Positions 10,601 through 21,430 of a DNA stretch of 64,000 nucleotides are shown one piece after another. Under the pieces are notes generated by a model. It had not been told where the DNA came from and did not search any database. It worked only from the letters and a program-made list of their open reading frames with translations. The translations under genes were made by a program, and so were the position numbers. Source of the DNA: Undaria pinnatifida. Taxonomy: Eukaryota > Sar > Phaeophyceae > Laminariales > Alariaceae. The stretch lies in the NCBI GenBank assembly GCA_012845835.1, contig JABAKD010000012.1, positions 6,415,344 to 6,479,343 of the forward strand. Direction: 5' to 3'. Each line of letters starts with the position of its first letter. Position 1 is the first letter of the stretch.

Positions 10601-13600
10601 GTCCTGTTATGTATGATACGACGTGTGCTACGATACGGGCAGCATGTTTTGGCCTAAAAACATATGACTGACAGGGTTTGTGAGCCTAAGGAGATACCCT
10701 ATATATCGCTGGAACCGCAGTAGTGTCTTGCGACAGTAATGGTTGTATAACTACAGCGGTGGGATTGTTCGTCAGGGTACGCGTACGATTATCTTAAAGT
10801 CGTTTTTTGTGTAGGATTTAGAGCTTATCAACTAAGGAATCTCAGCAATAATGGATTAATGGATGCACACCTACATTTGCACGCGTTGTTCCAATAACCA
10901 CCGCTATGCAATGTGCTTCGTCCTATTCATATCCTCGTATATTGGTCTCCTGTACTATATACAGGCTGGTTCACGTAAAAAAAACAAGTGCATTCCCCCG
11001 CGAATGTCCACGCCGTTTCTCGATTCAGACCGTTAAATTTTGCACCCCTCTTCTGTGTGTCATTGCGAAGACCTCATCTGTCCTTTGTTTTTGTTTTTTT
11101 TTGTTTTTGCCTGATTTTTCGTCAGATAATATTTTTTGGAAATGTGGCCCACCTTAGACCATTTTTTTTTCGGTGAAAAAAAAAAACAGAGGTCAGGCTT
11201 CGGGATAGACATGTAGAACACGTGCGCAAAATCCCAGGATCTATCTCTCATAAACGGCGTGGACATTTGGCCTTTTGTGCGTAAAAATGAGTAAGATACG
11301 TTATTTCCATCAAATTACTTGGTTTTATTGAAGGATCCAGTTTTCTCGCTAGATTCTGCTTAATGCTGAACACAAGCAGGCCGGATCTTTGATTTTTTGC
11401 GCGAAAAATTCTACAGGCATGCCTTGGAGTACCTCCAACCGGTTCACGCAAAATGCGGCGCAATTTATTTGCTCGCCTCCGCTTGGAAAAGGCCTGTATA
11501 TTTTTAAAGAATATGAAGGCCTGTCATTGGTCGATACGAGTTTTGCTCCAAGAGACAGCCCGACGCCATTAAAAAAAAACTGGCCATGTCGCCCTCTTCC
11601 ATTGGTCATGGGGGTCAGTATAATACCAAATATTCACTCTTTGACAGGATATTGCTAGCGGCATTGCTGGGGAAAGAATTTTGTTTTTTTACATGAACCA
11701 ACCTGTAGAATTAATTTACACCAGGTGATGGCGGCGTACTGCGGCGACGTTATCGAGCAAAGCAGTGCAGCCCGACAAGTTGCCTCGAAAGTAGGAGTGC
11801 AGATACTCGCTGCGACAGTTTCGCACCCTATCCTTTTTACGCATGATACCGCTGATGGCACTGTGATATGCAACCTCGTCACATTATCGTATGGTGTTGA
11901 CCTCCTCCACGTGACACGTGATGAATGATACCGCTGGTTACACTGTGCTATTACATCATTTTCACATGGTCATCTATGATACCGCTGGTGATACTGTGTT
12001 ACAATCCCATCACCATTTGCCGCTGGCAATACTGTGATACTACACTACTTTCTTGTCGCGTCCTCCGTTTGCATTGATTCCCTGTACCTGATAGTTGATG
12101 GTATGATACCGCTGGTGATGCTATGCTATGATACGTGCTCGTCACATTCTCGTATGGCATTGATCGCCCGTACCTGATAGGAGGTGTATGATACCGCTGG
12201 TGATGCTGTGCTACATCGTTACACCCTCCTCTTGCATTGATCTCCTGCACCTGTTACCTTGTACCTGGTAGGTGATAGTGGCGTACGGCGGCGAAGTTGC
12301 GGAACAAAGCAGCGGAGCCGTTAACACCACCGAGGAGGGAAACCAGACCACTGGCCCGGCGCCGCGCAGAGCCCCTATCGGGCCGGCTATGCCGTCGCAT
12401 GCCATGCTCATGCAGGCTCAACGGGCAGCGGCGGAATATGCTCCGCAGGTGAGGCACTTGCCGCCCCTCGCGTGCAAAGATTGACAAGAGACGGCAGTTT
12501 AGGCCTGTGACGGACGGCCGTCTAGAAGTAATTCGCTATTTCAAGTTTAACCCCAGAACCCCAGAACCCCAGTGGGGTTACACCCACTTTTTTTTTTCAA
12601 ATTCTAAAGGGGTTAATTATCTCCTAACGGCGTGGCTGACGGCCCTCAAAACTGTCGTCTCCTGATATTTTTTTGTTCGCGTGTGCCTTTGCCGTCGAGT
12701 GTTACTTTGGACATCTTAAAATCTGCAAATCGTTGTGTGCCAGCTGTAGGGAGTCCTTTCGCTGCCTTTTCCGATCGAGCTTACTTTGTGCACCTTACGT
12801 TCTGCAAGCCGTTGTGTGCCGGCTATAGTCTTGTGGCTGATTGTCGCCGACGAGGTTACTTTGGGCATCTTACTTTTTGCGAACGAACACCCGTAGCACG
12901 CGCGATCGAAGCACCACACGTAATCCTCGATCACATAGCTGACGTTTTTGTCTATTCATGGTAAACCGTTGTGTGCCAGCTACAGTCCTGTTGCTGCTTA
13001 CCTTCGCACTCTAACTACGCTGACGTTTCATCTAGGCGAGGTTTGCCTGTGGTATGTAGGCAGTACGCAGGGACCTTTGGACCGTCCGTTCTGCACACCG
13101 TTCTGGCTGACTCTATCCTGTGACGCGTGCTACGTTAGGAAGCACTTTTGGGCTATTTTTTTTTTCTGGACGACGGCGTTTCTTAACCCAAAATCGTCGG
13201 GAAAATGTCATTCATTCTTGTTTTGCCATATAATTGGTTACGTACCTACGCCATGGGATTCTTCGTTGGGTGTTTTTTTCTTTGTTTGGGTGAGGCATGG
13301 AGCTCCTCGAGCGAGGAGCCTCGGGAGAAAAAAAAAGTGTACTTCCACCTCAGCATGTGTCCTCTACCTCTCTTTACACACGTTAAAGTTGCTAGGGTTT
13401 TTGTCGGGCGAGGCTTGCCGGCTTGTCTGTAGAACTTTCATGGGGCGTTATAGATGTCAAAATAACCATGTTTGCTTTTCGATGAAGGTTGCCAACCGAA
13501 TAACACAAGTACAACCCCTTTAGATGCTGATGCTTCTGAAAAATGCACTGGAAAAAAGTCAAGCTGATACCTTAAAGCACAAGCCGAAAACGACATTGAT

Positions 13601-16600
13601 CGCACGGGGACTGACCTGTGTTGTCGTGTTTTTATGTGTTGCAGAGCTCTTCCTCCTCTGATGACGACGATGATGAGGACACCTTTGGACCGTCTGTTGC
13701 CGGGAAAGAAAAGCGGGTCGCATCAGAAAAGTAAGTGGGGATCTGTCCGCGTTTTTAGCAACAAGATTTTCGTTCGTTCATCCCCCCACCGCTGCGTTGC
13801 ATGTGTTGCTGCATACCAGGTGTTGTTGTTCTCACGTTAACATCCTGCATAATCAAGTCCGTGTTCGCAGGATAGGCTCCAGTCACGGGAGTGAAGGAAT
13901 ACCCAAGGGAAAAACACAAACCTAAAGTGGTACACGCATATATCATAGCTGACATATACTGCTGGTACATCCCCCCCCACACGTTCCTCTTCAAACACCT
14001 GGTAAAGCACATTGATTGACCTCTAATGGGCGTATTTAGTTAGTGCCCAAACTTTCCTGTCCACAGGCGCTTGATAATGCTCCGTACGTCGGACCGATCA
14101 GATCCCTGTTGGTGATCTGTATTATCTGTCTTTCAGGGCAGATAGCTCCCTGGTCAACATGATCTACATGGCCCATAGATCATGGCACCGGGTGAGACCC
14201 GCATGGTCTGAATGATCTAGCACATATTGTATTTCCTGCGTGGGATATGTACGACAAATATCCTGCACAACGTATCATATTGACAGTTGTAGGATCTAGA
14301 TTATCTAGATGATTTAGATCGTGGTCTGTCCGGTGTGAGTAATACTCAACGAATGCTCAGCGAATGACCTCTGGTGGCCGTATTTTTGAATCGCGCGCAT
14401 TCTTTTCAGGGCGGATCCAAACAAAGCCAAACGCCAGAAACGGCATGAGTTGAAACGCGCCGCCGAGTGGGATAGCGTAAGGGGGGTCAACACGGGGGGG
14501 CAAGCTGCGCTCGACAAGGCGGTGAGAAGAGAAAAAACGTTATCGGCGCATGCTAGCGTAAAGGGGTGCACATACATTTTATGAGGCTCGTTCCTCACGT
14601 GGGCTCTCTCTATACCTCCGACGAGCAATCCCATGGCCTAGACATGATAACGAACACCGTTGTAAAGACATAAATGGAATCCAAGCGATGTTGGACAGGT
14701 TCTCGATTGGCAAGCCCTGACGGCCGTAAAAAAAAAAATGGCCGAAAAGTACTGACCTTATCGTATCACGAAAAAAAAACGGCACACACTTGGGCCGAAG
14801 ACATCGAGGATCAATCACCCTCGCTTTTGCTGCGACGGGTTCGCAGACGTTCGCTGCAGGCGTTATTTGTGTGAACCTCTCAGTCAGAGTCGCGTGGTTG
14901 TGCTCTTCATGCGACATGATGGGTGCCTTGGTGTCAATTTCTGGCCGGAAAACGCCCGCAGTGGGGTTGCAACTCCTCTAAGACCCCTCGGGTGTAACAT
15001 CGGCCACCCCAAGTAGCCCGGGCTGCCAGGGTGGGATGTATGTGCTCGGGGTGCAACGGATAGAGATGCACGGCACGCACGCAGCATTGCGACACTTGTA
15101 CTGCTACACGCTGTTCCTACAGTAGGCGCTTGAAAATCTCAATCGTTGTTTTTATGATCGATATCCATGGGTTAGGGGGTTAGGGTTAGAGCTAACACTG
15201 TTTTGTGATAGGCTGCGATAACGACGGCGCGGTTGCCAACGCTTGTTCTTTTAGACACGAAACTCTCGGTGCGGCGCTCCCATTTTTGCCAACGATGCTC
15301 GTGTTGTCTTGTTGCTGAACACCGCGCATATTGTATTGTTGGCAAATCGGTTGCGTCTCTCGTCTCGCCCTACGAATGTTCTCCCCTATATATCACAATG
15401 GATGTTCGTTTGCAGGCGGAACAAATACGGTGGGAGTGCACCTAAGTTGTGTGAAGACCCTCTCTTCAGGAGCATACACCTCACCCAAAGCACCCAAAGC
15501 CTTACCTTTATAAAATAAATGAAGGTGCAACGCGATGAGCAACCCCATCGCCGTGGTATATATTGGGAACACCCAAACCACAAACCACGTTCCGGCGATG
15601 TTGGGCAAAAGTGCTACCCATGCTATCGTAGCACGTCTCCTCTTAGACTCACATTCCCCGCTATGTCATTGGATGCTTGTGGCTTTCGCCCCAATTATTT
15701 TGCAGGAGGCCGACTCAAAGGGCAGGGAGGAGTGGATGCTCGTGCCACCCAAGTCGCTGGGTGTTCTAGGCGCGATTAAGACGTTGAACCCCACCAACCG
15801 CAAGTTTCAGACGTGAGTGACGGGCCGCTCATCATTTCGCACGTTTTGACGTTTTGAACGGTGTGTGTCGAGGTCGCGACCAAGGGTATGGTAGTATTGT
15901 ACTACTACTGTAAGCACTACTTGTCACTACTAGCCACTACTATTAAAAGTCACTACAATTCATTTGTAGGGCTTTATGTTTCGGCGGCTCAGGACGACTT
16001 GAGCGAATGCCTACCCCATACATTATATACCTTTACATTACTTTCTTTTGCTTTTCAACATACGCTGCCGTAAAAGTAGTTTATTGCGCTCGTGATTTTT
16101 TGTGAGGCCCAGCACAGTTCGAGCTACCCGGTAGTGCTCTACATCAGGTAGTGAAAATGAGGTTACAATACCACCTTAATACGCGTAGCTCAGGTCTCGG
16201 CTGGAAGACGAGAGCACACGAGGGTGCCCCCGCGCAGGAGGGACGGCGCTTCAGCACCGCCGTGACCCCTCCAAAACGTTGCCACTCTAGTGCCAAGTTG
16301 TTTGTCATGAAAAATAGTTTGCAGTTCGTATATTGATTTTGTTTTTTGCGCTTTGTCCGTGTGCAGTGTGCAGCGAACAGTTTCTTGCGCTGTGATAGCG
16401 CTGTGGACAGTGCTCTCTTCTCTACGACGGTGATGCAATCGGTTCTGAAGCTCAGCTTGTTTTGATCTCATCCGTAATGCAGTCGGTTTTGAAGCTCGTT
16501 CTGAAATGTTTTCCGCCCCCCGTTTGGCTTCGTTTTTCTGCAGCCGCTCAGCAAGGGGTGCACGCGCGGATCTCCATGCCCCCAAAGCACCAAAATCGAA

Positions 16601-18085
16601 AGCGGAGATGGAGGCGGAAGCTGCGGCGGAAGAACTTATGGCGAAGCACCGCGAGGTGAAACGATCTCGCAGAGCCGGCGAGCTCGACAGACTAGTGACA
16701 CTGCTGGTTATAACGCACTACCCACTACCAGCGTTACGTATACAAAACCAACAGAAACCTTCGTTTTTTTATTTCGCGTAGCAATGGCAGTGGCGGGTAA
16801 ATGCAGGGTTGCCTCACAATCCCTTCAGGACTGCACTTTCGTTCCGGGGCCAAATTACTTGAAAATAGACTAATATGTGTGTTTGTGTATATATATATAT
16901 TTCGCACACTTTTACTTTCCCGCTTCTGGACAAGCCGTGGTCACAGGTGTCGTCCCTTCTCCCCCCCGGTTCTTGCCTTCAATTTTTATCGCGCATAGGG
17001 TTCAGCAATTCCGCTGCTCGTCGATTTTTCATCGAGTGTTGTATATATAGTGCTGTAGTAGAATAGTTGACGCGGTCGCCGCGCCACTGGTTCTTGTTTT
17101 TCCACGGGAAGGCTACTCGTTGCTTGTCGCCGAATTGTCGTAGCTTTCCTGGTGCCTTGCTTTTACGTTGCCCTTTTGAAACTTCAAAAAGTATCCCCAA
17201 ACTAATTTCAAGTAGTTTGTCCAAGAAAAATTTGGATGCGATTCTGAAGGAGTTAGTTTTGGTGTGTATTGGTTGTTGTTCGCTACCTACAGGCCCGCGG
17301 CGCGTCGCTGGTGGATCGACACAAGGTCGACCCAAGCAAGGCCAAGAAGGCAGCGGGAGGGAAAGAGGGTGGTGGGAAGAAAACTTTTTCGTGGAGCCGA
17401 GAAGAGGACTTCGAGCAAAGGAAGAAGTTCACACCTCAGGTAAATGAAGTTGTTGGGGGGTGTGCGGGATTTTCAGGCTTTTACAACACAAATTGCTTTC
17501 TGTTGCCATACCTATTAGTCTTTGCACACAGTTGTGCGTTTGGCACGGAATCACGAATGGGCACATGTAACACACACCTCAAGGTCTTGCTTTCGGTTTC
17601 ACCGCTAAACATGGTTCAACTCTAATTCCAGGTCGTTTGTCCCCCAAACGTGACTTATTTGTATGCATGGAAGCATCTACTCTATGTGTTGTAGGTAAAA
17701 ATTACGGTGTGTAAACGCGCGGATTCGGATTGCTGCCACGATATCTGTCGATGGGTTCTGAATGACCCACAGGGAATTTTGCGGGGCTGTTTTATACAAA
17801 ACCCCGGTTTCAATAATATTTCACGTTACAGATTGTACCACGTTTCTTGTTTTGTGGATAAAGCAACGCAAGTGACCGACGGCTGTGCTGCCGTCTAGCT
17901 GTCCCGCGAAGCGAAGCGCGTGATGCCCACTGAAATATGTGTCCCATTCCTTGTGTGACATATGTGATCCTCACTTTAACGCGTGTTCCGTACCGTTTGT
18001 TTGACAGATGTACGAAGAGCTGCTGCAGAAGTCGCAGGAACTGGACACGAGGTTCTCGCGGTCAATCTCCCGAAATTTCTTGTGA
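7638..18085 (+). CDS. GPALPP1: GPALPP1-like (DUF3752) protein with a novel N-terminal repeat domain
   Basis: Twelve exons: 7638-7667, 7789-7870, 8656-8906, 9324-9448, 10235-10358, 12272-12448, 13645-13730, 14410-14521, 15706-15812, 16544-16655, 17293-17439, 18008-18085. They total 1,431 nt (476 aa), and every junction keeps phase. Residues ~205-476 match the GPALPP1/DUF3752 family: IGPAMP at ~240, a Ser/Asp-rich stretch ending DEDTFGP (~264), basic KAKRQKRHELKR, the hallmark REEWM (~336), SLVDRHK, FSWSREEDF and the conserved end LLQKSQELDTRFS...NFL. Family members are nuclear proteins of poorly defined role. Residues ~8-204 are not typical of the family: two ~68-residue repeats, each ending LGL...DGE. 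The intron after 8906 starts GC (AAG|GCGAGT), and exon 4 has a TTAGCAG tandem acceptor. The start exon is the least certain: the frame is open upstream of ATG 7638. Confidence 0.85.
9985..10190 (+). pseudogene. Two decayed partial copies of GPALPP1 exon 5
   Basis: Exon 5 starts GATGCGCTGGCTCAATTATT. The intron just before it carries similar sequence twice. The copy at about 10135-10190 (TTGCGCTGGCTCTACTATTT, then GAAGCGTTGAGGTG) and the copy at about 9985-10045 (TATTATATGAAGCCTTG, then GCGGAAAGCGCAAG) each resemble a different stretch of the exon start. The TTTTGTxxxxCTCTGGGTGTTT acceptor lead-in is repeated too. Neither copy keeps a reading frame. Confidence 0.55.
11719..11800 (+). pseudogene. 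Decayed partial copy of GPALPP1 exon 6 with its acceptor
   Basis: After an acceptor-like CACCAG the sequence reads GTGATGGCGGCGTACTGCGG and then GACGTTATCGAGCAAAGCAG. This closely parallels the true exon 6 start at 12272 (GTGATAGTGGCGTACGGCGG, then AAGTTGCGGAACAAAGCAGC). The encoded peptides align as VMAAYCGDVIEQSS and VIVAYGGEVAEQSS. The copy has no good donor and lacks the GPAMP part, so I treat it as a duplicate and not an exon. Sequence after it (about 11799-11850) also resembles 10565-10625. Confidence 0.65.
11845..12271 (+). repeat. Imperfect ~100 bp tandem repeats ending at the exon 6 acceptor
   Basis: The landmark ATGATACCGCTGGTGATGCT recurs, with variants, near 11927, 11978, 12105 and 12189. 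The units also share a variable CATTGATCTCCTGTACCTGATAG segment. The last unit ends TTGTACCTGGTAG at 12271, which is the exon 6 acceptor itself, so the splice site is embedded in repeated sequence and acceptor-like decoys lie upstream. Confidence 0.7.
12700..12900 (+). repeat. Three imperfect ~78 bp tandem units in a GPALPP1 intron
   Basis: Units start near 12695, 12771 and 12849. They share GAGNTTACTTTGNGCATCTTA and CGTTGTGTGCCAGCTATAG. A further piece with CCGTTGTGTGCCAGCTACAG lies near 12964. The repeat is non-coding, between exons 6 and 7. Confidence 0.65.
16921..17030 (+). repeat. Dispersed copy of the GGACAAGCCGTGGTCACAGG repeat
   Basis: The block CTTCTGGACAAGCCGTGGTC, then the pyrimidine-rich CCCTTCTCCCCCCCGGTTCT, then CGCATAGGGTTCAGCAATTCC, matches units of the array at 34.34-35.40 kb and, inverted, 61.08-61.19 kb. 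Here it sits in the intron between GPALPP1 exons 10 and 11. Confidence 0.8.
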
Positions 18086-19964
18086 TGATGTACTTGTTGT
18101 GACGCACTCCCTGTGATACTGGAGCCCTGTCCGCAAGTGCGACCAACCGCGAAGAGTGGGGGCAGGATGGGGACCTGTGGGATAATGGAGCGCCCGGAGC
18201 CTGGAAGTGGTTGTTGTCTACCATGGGATAGAAATAGAGAGCTCTTGCTATTATATTTCGTATGCTATGATGAGGGCAGAACGGTTTGGCCAAAACGCTT
18301 GTTGTTCAAGGGACTCCTCAAATGAACAGCTACTCAATACGTTGTAATGGCATATACATATATGTGTGTTTTGTAGTTTGATTCCAATTAAATCGCTGTG
18401 CCGTGGAATTGTTCAGCGGGTTGAGCGAGCCTCTTTTTTAGCTCGAAATAACTTTTTGGGTGAGGTATATTTTGCAGGTGTTACCTCTACCGTAGCAAAC
18501 GCCAGAGAGGACGTTGGATTGGCGTTGCCGTCGTGCGTCTTTCGGATCGGATGAGGCGACCGGGAAATAAATGTTTTTTTTATCATGATGCCGGACGCTC
18601 GCTATCCTTGCCATGCGCCCGATGGCGAAAATCACCTTATAACGATCGCAACAGGGTTTCGGTGATGCGTGCTACCGCCGACACGATAAAAATCAGTCAC
18701 ACTTTTATCACCAACTGCCATCGGTTTGTACACGGAATGATTAACACATCGGATCATGCAGATCCAACATCTACCTGTCGTTATGATACGCTGTGCAGGA
18801 TCTGTATGGTGCAGGTTTAACCCAGGAAACATTACATATGCGCTAATTTGAGCAGATTATCCGGCTCTTACCCGGCAACCTGATACACCTGGTATGACCT
18901 GGTGAAGGCCACGCAGATCACATAGAGCAGGGATACGTGCCCTAATGTCTGCCCTGGAAGGCATAAATCATCAGTAGGGAGCTGATGTGTCCGGTGTGTG
19001 GAATGATTTCCCGGCTCCTGCCGTGAATAACACTATGGTACCTGGTAGCAGCGAAGCGGGCACGAACGTACCTAGAGTCATTCGCCCGAAAATACACACG
19101 GCCCGCAACCCTACGCACACATGCGTGTGCCCACCCCCCATAGACGTTCGCTTCCCGGCGATCAGCGTGGAAGCCCAACATTGCCTACCCTATGCGTATC
19201 GTCTGCCTATGCCGAGGCCACGAGAACAGTTATTTTCACAGCGTGGCGTGTTTTTATAGCCCGCCCACGCTCATAGATATTCATTTGGACAATCACAACC
19301 TATCCGCCGTCCGTCTCCGCCGGTTTCGCATGCGTACTATTGAGGGTCTGACCCTTCTGCCCTGTAAGATCTTATTTTCTACGCTGCTACCAAGTACCCT
19401 GGTATACGTTAGGGATCCCCCAGCAAGGCGGTGGTAGAGTATGACACGGACGTGTGTGACGACAACGTTGAACCAATTTAAAAGAAGTAAGCGGCAGCCG
19501 TGTGTTGTGGGGGACAAAATACTTACTTGAGGATCAATTTTGCATTCATCGTAAGTGTTTTATAAGGCTAAGTTTAGAATAGGCATTGTTTAACTTGCTA
19601 CCAGTGGTCGAACGGACCAATACCTCTGACTCCTTAAGAATTGGCGTCGTCCGCAGGACGATGAGGCTTTGGGTCGTGGGTTTGATTCCAACAACCCACC
19701 AACAATGATCGGCTTATTTTACGACTTTCACCATGTCGAACTTGAACACCACTCTGTCCCCGGTATCCCTAGGAAATGGAACCGCGTGGATATAAACATG
19801 TCCACCGGTAAAACCGGCCGACCTGCTATCCCGCCGGTCCACGGGAGGAGAGAGGGTTTAGAGTCGGTTTTATAACGCTTAGTTTGAGTGGTCAAAATTG
19901 ACTATTAATAAAACCATTTACAAGACGGTGGTCAAACGAACAAACATACCCTCTACTCATTTCC
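18086..19964. other. Intergenic, no supported gene
   Basis: After the GPALPP1 stop codon I see no exon with good splice sites and no recognisable motif on either strand. There is one TACCWGGTA site at 19039-19047 and scattered AT-rich sequence. The stretch contains the GPALPP1 3' flank, but no polyadenylation signal that I can name with confidence. Confidence 0.5.
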
Positions 19965-20220
19965 TGTGAATGCTGTTTGTTGTGGTTTATTAATGCAACA
20001 ATTCGCGGGGATCAAAGTCGACGAACGACGGAGGAAATCCTCACCATCTCACGCCATAAGAACAAAGCGTGTGCCGTACTGGGGAAGGGGCCTTGTGAAT
20101 GCTGTTTGTTGTGGTTTATTAATGCAACAATTCGCGGGGATCAAAGTCGACGAACGACGGAGGAAATCCTCACCATCTCACGCCATAAGAACAAAGCGTG
20201 TGCCGTACTGGGGAAGGGGC
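19965..20220 (+). repeat. Perfect two-copy tandem repeat, period 129 bp
   Basis: The sequence from TGTGAATGCTGTTTGTTGTG to CGTACTGGGGAAGGGGC occurs at about 19965-20091 and again at 20094-20220, apparently without a mismatch. That makes it very recent. It lies at the left edge of the large segmental duplication, and the last ~80 bp of the unit have a diverged match at 28087-28170. Confidence 0.9.
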
Positions 20221-20519
20221 GGGCTAGGGCAACCCTGCTCTGAGACCTAGAATCTAGAATGTATGATCCTGATCCATGATCCCCTCGGCTACGTACAAAA
20301 AAAACTCTTCTAAAACTCGAAACCCTAAATTTGCAAAAATTTGAAGGCGTGTTGCGAATTGGGGACGAAACATAGTAACTTGGTTTTTGAAAGAGATCGC
20401 TACCCGATAGCAAAATTCAAAACGGGTTTTTTGGGGAGCGCATGGCATAGCCTCGCGCATCACCTGTATCGTTGCCCGTTCCCGCGGTACCCAACACTCA
20501 GCCTGGATCCGGATCAATC

Positions 20520-20612
20520 CCCATCACCCTGGGCAACGTATACGCTTCTGTCGCAAGTGCATTGCTTGCCCAAGCCGCACCGAGGACAGAGAAGCTGCCG
20601 AGAAGGCCAAAG
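20520..20612 (+). pseudogene. Exon relic, copy A (frameshifted)
   Basis: Comparison with 28470-28560 shows a shared exon end. In copy B the frame reads AALLAQAVLCTE, then VREAAEKSK, and stops at donor AAAG|GTGCGTTCC. Copy A keeps the corresponding DREAAEKAK codons and the same donor, but lacks about 7 bp in the middle, which breaks the frame. Differences between the copies fall partly at third codon positions, which suggests past coding. I do not recognise the protein. Confidence 0.4.
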
Positions 20613-21309
20613 GTGCGTTCCGGCCACGGTCTTGTAACCCGTTCAGTCCCTTTTCCCTCTCGACCCAATCGAGTACTTTTTTTCTCCTGCCTTCTATCGC
20701 TGCTTGCTGTCAATACAGACGGAAATATAGCGATCGTCAGACGATTAACATGATGATAAAATCTTCTTATATTTCCGTCCATAATGGTGGTATGTTTTAA
20801 ATATTTTTCCTCTCGTTTGTTCTCTGCCCGTAGCCACGCCGGCCCGCGAGAGAGACGAACTGTTTGGTTGGGGTAAAAGACAAAAGCACAACATTGCTGG
20901 CACGGCACAATCGTGACGCCTAACAACGAGGGAAGTACAGTTCTGAGTTTGGGCTGATCGGTTGGGCCGTCCGTGGTAATCCAATCGGAGAGTTTTCCAA
21001 ACTTTTGTTTGCCTATCATCCAGATCTCTCTGTCTGCCTCCCACAAAAAACAACCCCAAATTGCGTTTGGATCTTGCTGGTTGCTGTGCTGATTGTTGTG
21101 CTGATTGCCCAGCTCGTATAGCCCTGGGCCTACCCACGAGAGCCATAATGCTCGTGCACCATCGGCCTTCGGGCCCTTTCGGAGCAAGATCCCGGCTCAA
21201 TACGTTGGGCTTCCTAATGTTGGACCCGCAGGGGGATGTCGCATGCCCGTTATCAGCGGCAAATGAGCGAAGCAAACGAGCGTACTAATATAGGTACATA
21301 CAGCAGGGT

Positions 21310-21430
21310 ACCGGTACGATGCACGAGCGAGGGTTCTCGCGCATGAAAAAATGTCGTCATTATGAAGACCATTTGAATATTAACATGATTATCAAAAGGT
21401 CCTTAAATTTAAGGACAGAGGGGTATGCAA
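21310..21430. mobile_element. Degenerate copy of a short hairpin element (MITE-like)
   Basis: The right arm AAGGTCCTTAAATTTAAGGACAGAGGGG matches, with changes, the arms of the better-preserved copies at 29132-29220 and 49672-49763. The left arm is poorly preserved here. See the 49.67 kb entry for the structure. Confidence 0.4.

Noticed and set aside
15165-15200. TTAGGG-like repeats (also CCCTAA-like near 3945 and 8370, TTAGGG near 50320)
   Set aside because: Only two or three units each, which is too short to call telomeric or interstitial telomere arrays.
20498-21187. 229-codon open frame on the minus strand, the longest uninterrupted one in the left half
   Set aside because: The duplicated region at 28.3-28.8 kb does not keep the same frame or protein, differences are not at third positions, and no family motif is seen. 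The plus-strand exon relic explains the conservation better.
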